A stretch of 64,000 nucleotides of DNA from 2-02-FULL-66-14 sp964651335 (GCA_964651335.1 CAZYVT010000015.1:1-64000); one strand, 5' to 3'; positions 25,963 through 34,649 are shown, counted from the first letter of the stretch. Notes: generated by a model from the sequence alone, not told the origin. A program made the numbers and translations.

Positions 25963-26373
25963 ATGGGGAGAGCATCGCACCAGCCTCCGGATCTCGAACT
26001 GCCGAAGAACCGGCTGCCGGCGCTTCGCGTCGTGCCGATGCCGGCGGACGCCAATCACAACGGCGACATCTTCGGCGGCTGGATCATGGCGCAGGTGGAC
26101 GTCGCCGGCGGAATCGTCGCCGGCCGCGTTGCGCGCGGCCGGGTCGCCACCGTTGCGGTCAACGCGTTCGTCTTCAAGCAGCCGGTGCAGATCGGCGACG
26201 TGCTCTCGTTCTACGCCGACATGGTGAAGATCGGCAACACTTCGGTTACCATCAACGTCGAGGTGTACGCCGAACGCGGCCGCGCCGATACCAGGATCGT
26301 CAAGGTCACCGAGGCGACGCTCACCTACGTGGCGATCGACCCGAAGGGACGGCCTCGACTCCTGCCGAAGTAA
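25963..26373 (+). CDS. Acyl-CoA thioesterase, YciA-like hotdog protein
   Basis: 136 residues, single hotdog fold. Marks of the YciA/BACH group: MPADANHNGDIFGGWIMAQ with the catalytic aspartate, then RVATVAVNAFVFKQPVQIGD and TEATLTYVAID. Hydrolyses acyl-CoA to free acid and CoA, here probably to relieve CoA trapping during beta-oxidation. Ribosome site GAGGAGG about 10 bases upstream of ATG. It lies in the fad operon, 39 bases after fadJ and 10 before the SDR. Confidence 0.86.
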   Translation: MGRASHQPPDLELPKNRLPALRVVPMPADANHNGDIFGGWIMAQVDVAGGIVAGRVARGRVATVAVNAFVFKQPVQIGDVLSFYADMVKIGNTSVTINVEVYAERGRADTRIVKVTEATLTYVAIDPKGRPRLLPK

Positions 26374-26383
26374 GAGCGAACCG

Positions 26384-27229
26384 ATGAAAGTGCTGAAACA
26401 GAAGGTCGCCGTCGTCACTGGCGGCGCAAGCGGCCTGGGACGCTCGATGGCGCTTGCGTTCGCGCGGGAAGGCATGCGAGTCGCGATTGCCGATGTCGAT
26501 GCCGCGGGACTCGAGCGCGTCGCGGGAGAGTTTCGCGCGCTCGGGTTGAAGGTGCTGGCGCTTCACACCGACGTGACGAGCGCAGAGGACGTGGACGCGC
26601 TTGCCGAGCGCGTGGTTGCCGAGCTGGGTGGCGTGCACCTGGTGTGCAACAACGCCGGGGTCGCGCTCATGGCGCCGGTATGGGAGACCACGGTCGCCGA
26701 CTGGCAATGGACCCTCGGCGTGAATCTCTGGGGCGTGATCCACGGCCTGCGCGCGTTCGTGCCCCGGCTCCTGGCGCAGGACGAAGGGCACATCGTCAAC
26801 ACCGCTTCCGTCGCCGGCCTGATTTCGCCGCCGGGGTCGGGCGCGTACAGCGCGACTAAGCACGCGGTCGTCGCGCTGTCCGAGACGCTCTACCACGACC
26901 TCCAGGAGCACGGCTCGAGCGTCGGCGTATCGGTGGTCTGCCCCGCCTACGTGCCGACCGGCATCGCCGACTCGGAGCGCAGCCGGCCCAGGGAATTCGC
27001 CAATCCGCCGCGCGAGCAATCACCGCTGTTGCGGGCAAAACAGGCGATGCTGAGGAAAGCGGTGCAGTCCGGGAAAATCTCCGCCGACCAGGTCGCGCAC
27101 ATGGTCGTCGCCGCGGTGAAGGCGAACCGCTTCTACGTCGTCACGCACCCGCGCATCAAGAGCGCGATCGAGGATCGCATGCGCGACATCCTGGACGAAC
27201 GCACTCCGCACAACCCGCTCGTGCTCTGA
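26384..27229 (+). CDS. Short-chain dehydrogenase/reductase
   Basis: 281 residues, classical SDR. NAD(P) motif VVTGGASGLGRSMALAFARE, an aspartate after the second strand (AIADVDAAG) favouring NAD(H), NNAGVALMAP, the catalytic Ser in NTASVAGLI and YSATKHAVVALSET with Tyr and Lys. The C-terminus (KANRFYVVTHPRIKSAIEDR) resembles the SDRs often found with acyl-CoA operons. Last gene of the fad operon; the substrate is unknown, possibly a fatty aldehyde, alcohol or hydroxyacyl compound. Confidence 0.87.
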   Translation: MKVLKQKVAVVTGGASGLGRSMALAFAREGMRVAIADVDAAGLERVAGEFRALGLKVLALHTDVTSAEDVDALAERVVAELGGVHLVCNNAGVALMAPVWETTVADWQWTLGVNLWGVIHGLRAFVPRLLAQDEGHIVNTASVAGLISPPGSGAYSATKHAVVALSETLYHDLQEHGSSVGVSVVCPAYVPTGIADSERSRPREFANPPREQSPLLRAKQAMLRKAVQSGKISADQVAHMVVAAVKANRFYVVTHPRIKSAIEDRMRDILDERTPHNPLVL

Positions 27230-27256
27230 GGGGCGCCAGTTCCCGGCGCCCCGCGC

Positions 27257-27913
27257 TCATCGCTTCGCGCGCGCGACCATCGCCGCCTGCGCCGCCTTGC
27301 GGTCCTCGTTCACGCGCGCGAACGCCGGCCGCTCGCCGAGCATCTTGAGGTAGGGCTTGAGCTGCGGAATACCCTCGAGTGCATCGCTCCCGAAAGCCTG
27401 CCTGGTGGCGAGCGACACCAGCGGCAGGTGCGGGAACGCGGCACAGTCGGCGAGCGTGAAGTCCGCGCCCGCGATGTACGGTTCGAACTTCGCCAGGCGC
27501 GTCAAGGTCCGCACGCCCCTGGCAAGCCCCTTCTGCACCTGTTCCCTGGTTTCGTCGGACACCTTGCCGCCGAAAAACACCTCGGCGTACAGCCGGCGCG
27601 CGACCAGTTCCATGTGCAGCTCCATGTGCGTGATGAGCTCGCGCACCCTGGCGCGCGCAACCGGATTCTTCGGATAAAGCGGCTTCTGCGGATAGGCGTC
27701 CTCCAGATACTCGCAGATCACCTGCGATTCGCTGAGCGTGACGCCGTCGAGTTCGACGATCGGCACCTTGCCCATCGGCGAGCGCTCGATCCACTCGTCC
27801 TTCTGCGAGGGCCGGCAGTTCGGGTCCTCCTCGAACTGCACGCCCTTTTCCAGCAGCGCGAGGCGCACCTTGTTGTGGTAGTTGCTGACGTGAAAGCCGC
27901 ACAGCTTGAGCAT
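27257..27913 (-). CDS. Glutathione S-transferase family protein
   Basis: 218 residues from ATG 27913, which has GGGGAGGAG just upstream. Thioredoxin-like N-terminal domain (MLKLCGFHVSNYHNKVRLAL, then SPMGKVPIVELDGVTLSESQ with the cis-proline and the glutathione-binding ES) and an all-helical C-terminal domain (AGADFTLADCAAFPHL). Uses glutathione for detoxification or isomerisation. Convergent with the fad operon and divergent from kynA, with 61 bases in between. Substrate unknown. Confidence 0.87.
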   Translation of the reverse strand: MLKLCGFHVSNYHNKVRLALLEKGVQFEEDPNCRPSQKDEWIERSPMGKVPIVELDGVTLSESQVICEYLEDAYPQKPLYPKNPVARARVRELITHMELHMELVARRLYAEVFFGGKVSDETREQVQKGLARGVRTLTRLAKFEPYIAGADFTLADCAAFPHLPLVSLATRQAFGSDALEGIPQLKPYLKMLGERPAFARVNEDRKAAQAAMVARAKR

Positions 27914-27974
27914 TGCTCCTCCCCAGGCGATGGAGAGTGGCATTATAGGTGCCCCTCCTCGCACGGGCCCCGCC

Positions 27975-28808
27975 ATGAGCGAACTCGACTCCGGCATTCA
28001 TACCGATCTCTCCGCGGACACGTCCTACGGCGGGTACCTGCGCCTCGACCTGCTGCTCGCCGCGCAGCAGCCGCGCTCGCCGCACCACGACGAAATCCTG
28101 TTCATCATCCAGCACCAGACCGCGGAGCTGTGGATGAAGCTGATCGTGCACGAGCTGCAGGCCGCCATCGCGCACCTGAAGGCCGACCGCCTTGCGCCCT
28201 GCTTCAAGATCCTGGCGCGCGTGAAGCAGGTCCAGCGCCAGCTCTTCGAGCAGTGGGCGGTGCTGGAAACGCTCACGCCGACCGAATATGTGCAGTTCCG
28301 CGACGTGCTGGGGCCCGCCTCGGGACTGCAATCGTTCCAGTTTCGCGCCATCGAGTTCCTGCTCGGCAACAAGAACGCCTCGATCCTTGCCGTGCACCGC
28401 CACGACTCCGCGATTCACGGCTGGCTGAAGCGCCTGCTCGAATCGCCAAGCCTCTACGACGAGTTCCTGCGCCATCTCGCGCGCCGCGGAATGCCGGTGC
28501 CGCCCGAGCGCGTGGAGCGCGACTGGACCGAGCCCTATCCGCGCCACGATGGGGTGGTCGCGGTGTTCAAGGCCATCTACGAAGACCCGGAGCGACACTG
28601 GGACGCCTACGACATGTGCGAGAAGCTGGTCGACGTGGAGGAAAACTTCCAGCTCTGGCGCTTCCGCCACGTCAAGACCGTCGAGCGGGTGATCGGCTTC
28701 AAGCGCGGCACCGGCGGCACCGCGGGCGTCGCATTCCTCAGGAAGACGCTCGACGTCGCGCTGTTTCCCGAGCTCATCGACGTGCGCACCGCGATCGACA
28801 AGGCATGA
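27975..28808 (+). CDS. kynA: Tryptophan 2,3-dioxygenase
   Basis: 277 residues. Heme enzyme opening the indole ring of tryptophan to N-formylkynurenine. Active-site histidine 47 in FIIQHQTAELWMK, and the proximal heme ligand His232 in WRFRHVKTVERVIG; GFKRGTGGTAGVAFLRK closes the family signature. ATG 27975 fits the bacterial N-terminus (MSELDSGIHTDLSADTSYGG). The region before it (cattatagg, 27941-27949) contains a weak -10-like element. First gene of a kynA-kynU-TRAP-lipoate ligase operon; its stop overlaps the next start (ATGA). Confidence 0.93.
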   Translation: MSELDSGIHTDLSADTSYGGYLRLDLLLAAQQPRSPHHDEILFIIQHQTAELWMKLIVHELQAAIAHLKADRLAPCFKILARVKQVQRQLFEQWAVLETLTPTEYVQFRDVLGPASGLQSFQFRAIEFLLGNKNASILAVHRHDSAIHGWLKRLLESPSLYDEFLRHLARRGMPVPPERVERDWTEPYPRHDGVVAVFKAIYEDPERHWDAYDMCEKLVDVEENFQLWRFRHVKTVERVIGFKRGTGGTAGVAFLRKTLDVALFPELIDVRTAIDKA

Positions 28809-29938
28809 TCCCTGAGCAGGAACTGCGCGAGCGCATCCGGCCGCTGTTTTTGCGGGCACTGAGCAGCCCGGCAATCTACCTCGCCAACCATTCGCTCGGC
28901 CGTCCGCCCGACCGGATGGCGCAGGATGTGCAGCGCGCGCTCGATGCCTGGTACCGCGATCTGGGGGAAGCCTGGGACGAGTGGATCGCGGCGCGCGAAA
29001 AATTCCGCGCTTTCACCGCCCGCCTCGTCGGCGCGCAGAGCGCCGATTCGATCGTGCCGAAAACGAGCGCGGGCCAGGGCCTGCGCGCAGTACTCAACGC
29101 TCACGACACCCGCATTCGGGTCGTTGCCACAGACGCCGAGTTCGATTCGCTCGATTTCATCCTGCGGGTCTACCGCGACCGCGGCCGCATCGAGCTCATT
29201 ACCGTGCCGGCCCGCGCCGAGGCGCTGATCGAAGCGCTTGGTGCGGGAACCGATCTTGTCGTCGTCTCCAGCGTGCTTTTTCGCACCGGGGAGATCGTCG
29301 CCGGAATCGGGGATGTGGTGCGCGCGGCGCACGATACAGGCGCGAAAGTGCTGCTCGACGTGTACCACCACGCCGGCGTCCTGCCGCTCGATCTTGCGGC
29401 GCTCGAGGCCGATTTCGCGGTGGGAGGCTCCTATAAGTACACCCGCGGCGGCCCTGGAGCTTGCTGGCTGTACGTGCATCCGCGCCTTCAGGCGATGCGC
29501 ACGCTCGATACCGGCTGGTTCGCGAAGGAAAACGTGTTCGGCTACGAGCGCCCGGATCCTCCGCGGTTCGCTGCGGGGGGCGACGCCTGGCTCGAATCGA
29601 CGCCCCCGGTGCTCGCGCCGGTGCAGGCGCTCGCGGGACTCGAATTCACACTTGAGGTCGGCGCGGAACGCCTGCGCGCCTACCACCTAGCGCAAAAGCA
29701 GCACTTTGCAGGGTTGCTCGCCGCCCGTGGGGTCCAGGCCGAGGGTGCAGGCCCCGGCTTCGGCGCGTTCCTGACCTTTGCGCACCCGCAGGCGAGCCGT
29801 CTCGCCGCGGAGCTGCTTCGGCGCGGCGTGAAGACCGACGCGCGCGGCGACCGCCTGCGCTTGTGCGCCGACCTCCTCAATACCAATGAGGAGCTCGCGA
29901 CTGCGGCCGACCTGCTGGGCGCGCTGCTGGAGCGTTGA
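28805..29938 (+). CDS. kynU: Kynureninase-like PLP-dependent enzyme
   Basis: 377 residues, fold type I aminotransferase class V. The PLP lysine is Lys211 in GGSYKYTRGGPGACW, which matches the kynureninase pattern CSYKYLNGGPG. DVYHHAGVLPLDL corresponds to the PLP aspartate segment, although classical kynureninases read DLAHSAG. It is also about 40 residues shorter than typical KynU. Placement directly behind kynA (four-base overlap) makes kynurenine to anthranilate plus alanine the best guess. No kynB is adjacent; a related desulfurase-like activity cannot be excluded. Confidence 0.78.
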   Translation: MIPEQELRERIRPLFLRALSSPAIYLANHSLGRPPDRMAQDVQRALDAWYRDLGEAWDEWIAAREKFRAFTARLVGAQSADSIVPKTSAGQGLRAVLNAHDTRIRVVATDAEFDSLDFILRVYRDRGRIELITVPARAEALIEALGAGTDLVVVSSVLFRTGEIVAGIGDVVRAAHDTGAKVLLDVYHHAGVLPLDLAALEADFAVGGSYKYTRGGPGACWLYVHPRLQAMRTLDTGWFAKENVFGYERPDPPRFAAGGDAWLESTPPVLAPVQALAGLEFTLEVGAERLRAYHLAQKQHFAGLLAARGVQAEGAGPGFGAFLTFAHPQASRLAAELLRRGVKTDARGDRLRLCADLLNTNEELATAADLLGALLER

Positions 29939-29944
29939 CCGGAC

Positions 29945-30442
29945 ATGGATGCTCTGGCGCGCGCCGTGTCTGCGGTCTCGCTCCTCATCGCGCGTTGCGC
30001 AGTGCCCATGATGGTGATTCTCGGCGCATGGCTGGTGCCTGGCCGCTCTCTGCGCGTCGGCCCGGATGCAGATCTGAAGGAATTCGTCGCGCTGCTGTTC
30101 TTCGCGCTGGTGATGGGATCGCTCGGCTTCGGCTACCTGTGCGGCGCGCACGTGCGCATCGACCTGGTGAGCAGGCGATTTTCGGAACGCCTGCGCGCGG
30201 CGATCGAACTCGGGGGCTGCGTAGCGGTCCTGTTGCCGCTTTGCGCCATTCTGATGTGGTACGGCGGAGAAGCGGCCTGGCGTTCTTTCCTGCAGGGGGA
30301 GCGGCTTGCGGTCGGCGACCTGCCGCTGCAATGGCTCGTCCGGCTGATGGTGCCGTGCGGCGCGCTTCTGCTGCTCGCCGCGGCGGCCGCGGTCTCGATG
30401 CGCTGCATGCGGACGCTTCGCGCTCCGCGTGAAAAAGGTTGA
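29945..30442 (+). CDS. TRAP transporter small permease (DctQ family)
   Basis: 165 residues with four hydrophobic helices (for example VPMMVILGAWLV, LLFFALVMGSLGFGYL, AVLLPLCAILMWYGGEAAW, LMVPCGALLLLAAAAA). HVRIDLVSRRFSERLR between helices 2 and 3 is the DctQ signature. Pairs with the DctM subunit encoded next, whose TTG start overlaps its stop. No DctP receptor gene is nearby. Six bases after kynU, so transport of a tryptophan-pathway or aromatic carboxylate is plausible. Confidence 0.85.
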   Translation: MDALARAVSAVSLLIARCAVPMMVILGAWLVPGRSLRVGPDADLKEFVALLFFALVMGSLGFGYLCGAHVRIDLVSRRFSERLRAAIELGGCVAVLLPLCAILMWYGGEAAWRSFLQGERLAVGDLPLQWLVRLMVPCGALLLLAAAAAVSMRCMRTLRAPREKG

Positions 30443-31842
30443 TCCGCTTGATCGCCGCCGACCCACAGTGGCTCGCGCTTGCCATGCTCGCGACTCTTGC
30501 CCTGGCGCTCTTCAGCGGCCTGCCCGTGGCGGTCGTGCTGATTGCGGTGGGTCTTCTTTTTGCGGGTCTCGGCATGCTCGTCGGCGCGGTCAGATCCACC
30601 GACCTCGGGGCGATCTATTTCCGCGTCTACGGCGCGCTGACCGACAGCGACGAAATTCTCTACGCCACGGTGCCGCTGCTGATTTTCATGGGGGCGATGC
30701 TGCAAAGGAGCGGGGTCGCCGACGATCTGCTGCTCGGCGTGCGCGACGCCTTGCGCCGCGTACCCGGGGCGCTCGCCCTCGCCGTCGTCGTGCTCGGGGC
30801 GCTTCTTGCCCCGGCCGCGGGCGTGGTTGCCGCATCGGTGAGCGCCCTCGCGCTGATCGCCTTTCCGGCGATGCTGCAGCATGGTTACCGACCGGCGCAG
30901 GCGGCCGGCGTGATCGCCGCGGCCGGCACGCTCGGCGTGGTGGTGCCGCCCGGCATCATGCTGTTCTTCGTCGCCGACGCGATCGGCGTGCAGGTTCCGG
31001 CAATGTTTCTCGGCATGCTCGGCCCGCTGGCGCTGCTGCTGGGCGGCTACATGGCCGTCGCCGCGTTCGCGCGCCCCCAGCCGCACTTGGGCGATACGGT
31101 TGTGCCCCTGCGGGGAGTCAGGCGCGCGGCGCCACTCGGGCGGCTCGCACCGCCCTGCCTGCTGCTCGTTGCCGTTTTGCTGTCGGTGGCACTCGGCTGG
31201 GCGACGCTGTCGGAATCGGCAGCGCTCGGTGCGGCCGGCGCGGCGCTGATCGCAGCCACGCAACGCGGGTTCAGCCTGCGCGACCTCGACGGCGCGATCC
31301 GGCATACCGCGCTTACCACGTCAATGGTGTTCTTCATCTTCATCGGCGCGACGGTGTTCTCGCTGGTCTTTCGCCTGCTCGGCGGCGGCGAACTCGTGCT
31401 CGGCGTGTTCCGCTCGCTGCACACCGACGCCATCGGCGTGCTCTGCGTCGTCCTGCTGGTGGTGCTCGTGCTGGGTTTCTTCTTCGATTGGGTCGAGATC
31501 GTGCTGATCACCTTCCCGCTGCTGCGTCCGGTGCTTGAGGGGCTGGACTTCGGCGGGCACATCGGCGCGCCCCACCTCGCCCTGTATTGGGCCGCGGTGC
31601 TGCTCGCGCTCAATTTGCAGACCTCCTTTCTCACGCCGCCGTTCGGTTACGCGCTGCTGCTCACGCGCGGAGCGGCGCCCCCGGAGGTCACGCTGGCCGA
31701 CATCTACCGCGGCGTCGTTCCCTACATCCTGATCCAGATTCTCGTGATCGCCGCGGTGATTGCGGTTCCTGCGATCGCGACCTGGCTGCCGTCGCAGGCA
31801 TTCGACCTTTCGCTGCCGAACGCCGGAAAGATCAAGGAATGA
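30439..31842 (+). CDS. TRAP transporter large permease (DctM family)
   Basis: 467 residues, about twelve hydrophobic helices. DctM features: LFSGLPVAVVLIAVGLLFAG near the start, LYATVPLLIFMGAMLQRSG, GVVVPPGIMLFFVADAIGV and TSFLTPPFGYALLLTRG. Forms the sodium-coupled TRAP channel with the small subunit. The start is TTG at 30439, overlapping the dctQ stop; another TTG lies at 30448. Its stop overlaps the lipoate ligase-hydrolase start (ATGA). A binding protein must come from elsewhere. Confidence 0.88.
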   Translation: MIRLIAADPQWLALAMLATLALALFSGLPVAVVLIAVGLLFAGLGMLVGAVRSTDLGAIYFRVYGALTDSDEILYATVPLLIFMGAMLQRSGVADDLLLGVRDALRRVPGALALAVVVLGALLAPAAGVVAASVSALALIAFPAMLQHGYRPAQAAGVIAAAGTLGVVVPPGIMLFFVADAIGVQVPAMFLGMLGPLALLLGGYMAVAAFARPQPHLGDTVVPLRGVRRAAPLGRLAPPCLLLVAVLLSVALGWATLSESAALGAAGAALIAATQRGFSLRDLDGAIRHTALTTSMVFFIFIGATVFSLVFRLLGGGELVLGVFRSLHTDAIGVLCVVLLVVLVLGFFFDWVEIVLITFPLLRPVLEGLDFGGHIGAPHLALYWAAVLLALNLQTSFLTPPFGYALLLTRGAAPPEVTLADIYRGVVPYILIQILVIAAVIAVPAIATWLPSQAFDLSLPNAGKIKE

Positions 31843-33671
31843 CGGCGCTCCATCCGGTGCGGGTCATCGACACCGGCATCCGCGGCGGCCGCGCCAACGT
31901 GGCCTTCGACCAGGCGCTGATCGAGGCGCGCAATGCGGGCAGGATTCCCGAAACCATCCGCTTTCTGCGCTTTCGGCCCTCGGCGCTGGTCGGTTTGCAT
32001 CAGCTCCTGAGCCACGAGGTGCGGCTGGCGTACTGCCGCCGCCAGGGCATCGAGGTCGGCCGGCGCATCACCGGCGGCGGCGGGCTGTATCTGGACGAAG
32101 GCCAGATCGGATGGGAGCTGGTGCTCGGCCGCCATTCGCTCGGCAGCATCGACCTTGCGGCAATCGCGCGCCGGATCTGCGAAGCCGCGGCCGAGGGGCT
32201 CCGCCGCCTCGGGGTTCCCGCCGAGTTCCGCCCGCGCAACGACATCGAGGTGCACGGGCGCAAGGTGAGCGGCACCGGCGGATTCATCGACGGCGCGACG
32301 CTCTTCTACCAGGGAACGCTGCTGGTGGACTTCGATCCCGCGCGCATGATCGAAGCGCTCAAGATTCCGGCCGCGAAGCTCGCAAAGCGCGATCTCGACG
32401 ATGCGCGGCGGCGCGTGATCACCCTGCGCGAGGTGCTCGGCCGCGTTCCACCTTTTCAGGAAATACAGGCCGCGCTGCTGGACGGATTTCGCGAACGGCT
32501 CGGTCTCGCACCGGAATGGGGGGAGATCTCGGAATTCGAGGAGTCCCTCGCGCAGCAGCTGTACGACAGCGAGCTCGGCACCGACGAATTCGTTCGCCGG
32601 CTCGATGCCCCCGAGACCGACGAGCACCTCGTCTCCGCCTCGCTCGTGAAACGCGGTGGCTCGCTGCGCGCCGACATCCGCCTCGAGGGTGCGGGGCGCG
32701 ATCGCATCCGCGAAGCGCTCATCACGGGGGATTTCTTCATCACTCCGCCGCGGGCGCTATTCGATCTCGAGGCGCGTCTTCGTGGATGTTCGGTGCAGGA
32801 GGCTGGCGCGTCCATCGAGCAATTCTTCGCGCAGACCGGTTGCGAAGCCGTAGCGCTCTCGCCTGCCGATTTCCGCGAAGTCGTGGAACGCGCCATCCGC
32901 CAGCTGTTGCTGCGCGCCGGCGGTCACTCCCTTCGCGGGCATTGGCATGGCCCGGGGCCGGACCAGGCCCCGACTCTCGTCTTTCTGCACGACGCCCTGG
33001 GCTGCGCACGGCTGTGGCGCGACCATCCTGAGCGGCTCGCACAGGCGACCGGGTGCGGCGCGCTCGTCTACGACCGCTGGGGCTCCGGCGACTCCGAGCC
33101 GCTCGCCCCGCCCTTCGCGCGCGACTACCTGCTGCGCGAAGCACTCGAGTCGCTTCCCGAGGTGCTGCAGCAGACGGGCGTCCGGGAGGCGATTCTGATC
33201 GGTCAGTCCGACGGCGCCGCGATTGCACTTGCCTGCGCCGGCGCTTTCCCCGAACGAGTGCGCGGCGTGATCGCGCTCTCGCCGCATCTGTTCCGCGAAG
33301 CGAGGACGCTTGCCGCGATCCGCGAGCAGATCCGCGATTTCGAGCACGGAGATCTCGCCGCGCGGCTGCAGCGCTATCACGGCACCAGGACGGAGATGCT
33401 TTTCCGCCGCCTGGTCGAAGTCTGGACCGCAGACGATGCGGCTGCCGGATGGGGTCTGGACGAATATGTCGCGCGGGTCCGCTGCCCGGTGCTCGCCATT
33501 CAGGGGGAGGACGACGAGTTCTTCTCCGCGGCGCAGCTCGACCGGCTCGACGCCCGGCTGCCGGAGCGGCCCGAGCGGCTGCGCCTTCCGGACTGCGGGC
33601 ACTATCCGCTGCAGGATGCACGTTCCCGCGTGCTGAACGAAGCGGCCCGCTACATTCGCGCGCTGAGATAG
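31839..33671 (+). CDS. Fusion of lipoate-protein ligase (LplA family) and alpha/beta hydrolase
   Basis: 610 residues in one uninterrupted frame. Residues 1-354: LplA/BPL fold with RRITGGGGLYLDEGQIGWEL, NDIEVHGRKVSGTGG (the lysine that binds lipoyl-AMP), and an LplA C-terminal domain (REALITGDFFITPP). Residues 355-610: alpha/beta hydrolase with LVFLHDALGCARLWRD, nucleophile Ser457 in IGQSDGAAIAL, Asp558 in GEDDEFF and His588 in DCGHYPLQ, so the triad is complete. Ligases attach lipoate to E2 and GcvH proteins; a fused esterase or amidase could release lipoate from amide or ester precursors, which is only inference. Overlaps dctM by four bases. No internal start codon fits a separate hydrolase. 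Confidence 0.82.
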   Translation: MTALHPVRVIDTGIRGGRANVAFDQALIEARNAGRIPETIRFLRFRPSALVGLHQLLSHEVRLAYCRRQGIEVGRRITGGGGLYLDEGQIGWELVLGRHSLGSIDLAAIARRICEAAAEGLRRLGVPAEFRPRNDIEVHGRKVSGTGGFIDGATLFYQGTLLVDFDPARMIEALKIPAAKLAKRDLDDARRRVITLREVLGRVPPFQEIQAALLDGFRERLGLAPEWGEISEFEESLAQQLYDSELGTDEFVRRLDAPETDEHLVSASLVKRGGSLRADIRLEGAGRDRIREALITGDFFITPPRALFDLEARLRGCSVQEAGASIEQFFAQTGCEAVALSPADFREVVERAIRQLLLRAGGHSLRGHWHGPGPDQAPTLVFLHDALGCARLWRDHPERLAQATGCGALVYDRWGSGDSEPLAPPFARDYLLREALESLPEVLQQTGVREAILIGQSDGAAIALACAGAFPERVRGVIALSPHLFREARTLAAIREQIRDFEHGDLAARLQRYHGTRTEMLFRRLVEVWTADDAAAGWGLDEYVARVRCPVLAIQGEDDEFFSAAQLDRLDARLPERPERLRLPDCGHYPLQDARSRVLNEAARYIRALR

Positions 33672-33676
33672 AGATC

Positions 33677-34597
33677 ATGTTCTTCCCGTACCGGGCGCGA
33701 ATCTCGCTGCATCGCTTCCCCCTGCTGACCGTTCTCGTGTGCCTGCTGTGCATCGGCATTTACGCCGCGCAGTTCAACAATCAGCGCGCCCTGGTCCAGG
33801 CGGCAGGCGATTTTTGCGACCGCGACCAGGAGCGGGGATTCCTTCAGGCCTTGACGCGAGTCGCCGGCTCGGCCGATGCGCGCGTGTGCGCCGCGCTGAT
33901 GCTCTCGCTGTACGGCGCCAAGGACGCCAAGGCGGAACTCGCACGCTTTGCTGAGCGCTTCGGCACGCCGCCGCGCATCGCGGAAGGCCGCCTGGCGTCT
34001 TACTACGAGCAGGTCCTGCTGGATTCCTTCCGCACGTTCCGCCGCAGCGCACCTGCCCATCTCACGGCGCGCCTCTGGTATCCGCCCGATTCGTGGAATC
34101 CGATGCGCATGCTCTCGGCGACCGTAGCGCACGGAAGCTGGGGCCACCTGATCGGCAATCTGATTTTCTTCTTCGCGTTCGCGGCGACGATCGAGATCCT
34201 GCTCGGCCCGTTCCTCTACCTCGGCGTGCTGGTCGTGCTCGCGCTCGGCACGCACACCGTGTACTCGCTCGCGGTCGTGCAGAATCCGCAGGCGCTGCCG
34301 ACGCTCGGCCTTTCCGGCGTGGTGATGGGCATGATCGCGCTGTTCGTGTATTTCATCCCGTGGGCGCGCATCAGCTGCTTCCTGTGGCTGATCGTGTTCT
34401 ACCGCCGCTTCGCCCTGCCGGCGTGGCTGCTCGCCGCCTGGTACATCGGCTGGGACGTCTACGCGGAAATGACCGGCACCGGCAATCCGGGCGTCAACCT
34501 CGTCGTCCACCTCTCCGGCGCCGCGATCGGGTTCCTGCTGGGGGTGACGTTCTTCCGCCAGAAGCGCCACTGGGCGCAGGAACTGGTCGAGGAATAA
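33677..34597 (+). CDS. Rhomboid-family intramembrane serine protease
   Basis: 306 residues. One helix near the start (FPLLTVLVCLLCIGIYAAQF), then an unusual soluble insert of about 80 residues, then the rhomboid core: SWGHLIGNLIFFFAF (His and Asn of the oxyanion hole), catalytic serine in TLGLSGVVMGMIALF and catalytic histidine in NLVVHLSGAAIGFLLG. Cuts membrane proteins within the bilayer. Six bases after the lipoate ligase-hydrolase gene, so it is the likely last gene of the kyn operon. Substrate unknown. Confidence 0.86.
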   Translation: MFFPYRARISLHRFPLLTVLVCLLCIGIYAAQFNNQRALVQAAGDFCDRDQERGFLQALTRVAGSADARVCAALMLSLYGAKDAKAELARFAERFGTPPRIAEGRLASYYEQVLLDSFRTFRRSAPAHLTARLWYPPDSWNPMRMLSATVAHGSWGHLIGNLIFFFAFAATIEILLGPFLYLGVLVVLALGTHTVYSLAVVQNPQALPTLGLSGVVMGMIALFVYFIPWARISCFLWLIVFYRRFALPAWLLAAWYIGWDVYAEMTGTGNPGVNLVVHLSGAAIGFLLGVTFFRQKRHWAQELVEE

Positions 34598-34599
34598 GG

Positions 34600-34615
34600 C
34601 TTGCGATAACGCAAG
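34600..34615 (+). terminator. Short hairpin after the rhomboid gene
   Basis: CTTGCG-ATAA-CGCAAG, a 6-bp stem with a 4-base loop, begins 3 bases after the rhomboid stop. There is no U-tract, so it may be a weak terminator or an RNA-stability element. Confidence 0.35.
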
Positions 34616-34627
34616 GGTCGTCGGATA

Positions 34628-34645
34628 GTGTGTGGCAGGACACAC
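34628..34645 (+). promoter_or_regulatory. Inverted repeat before the Rieske oxygenase
   Basis: GTGTGT and ACACAC flank GGCAGG in a perfect 6-bp inverted repeat ending 5 bases before the ATG at 34650. It includes the AGGA likely used as ribosome site, so either DNA binding or an mRNA hairpin could control the gene. Role inferred. Confidence 0.4.
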
Positions 34646-34649
34646 CGCA

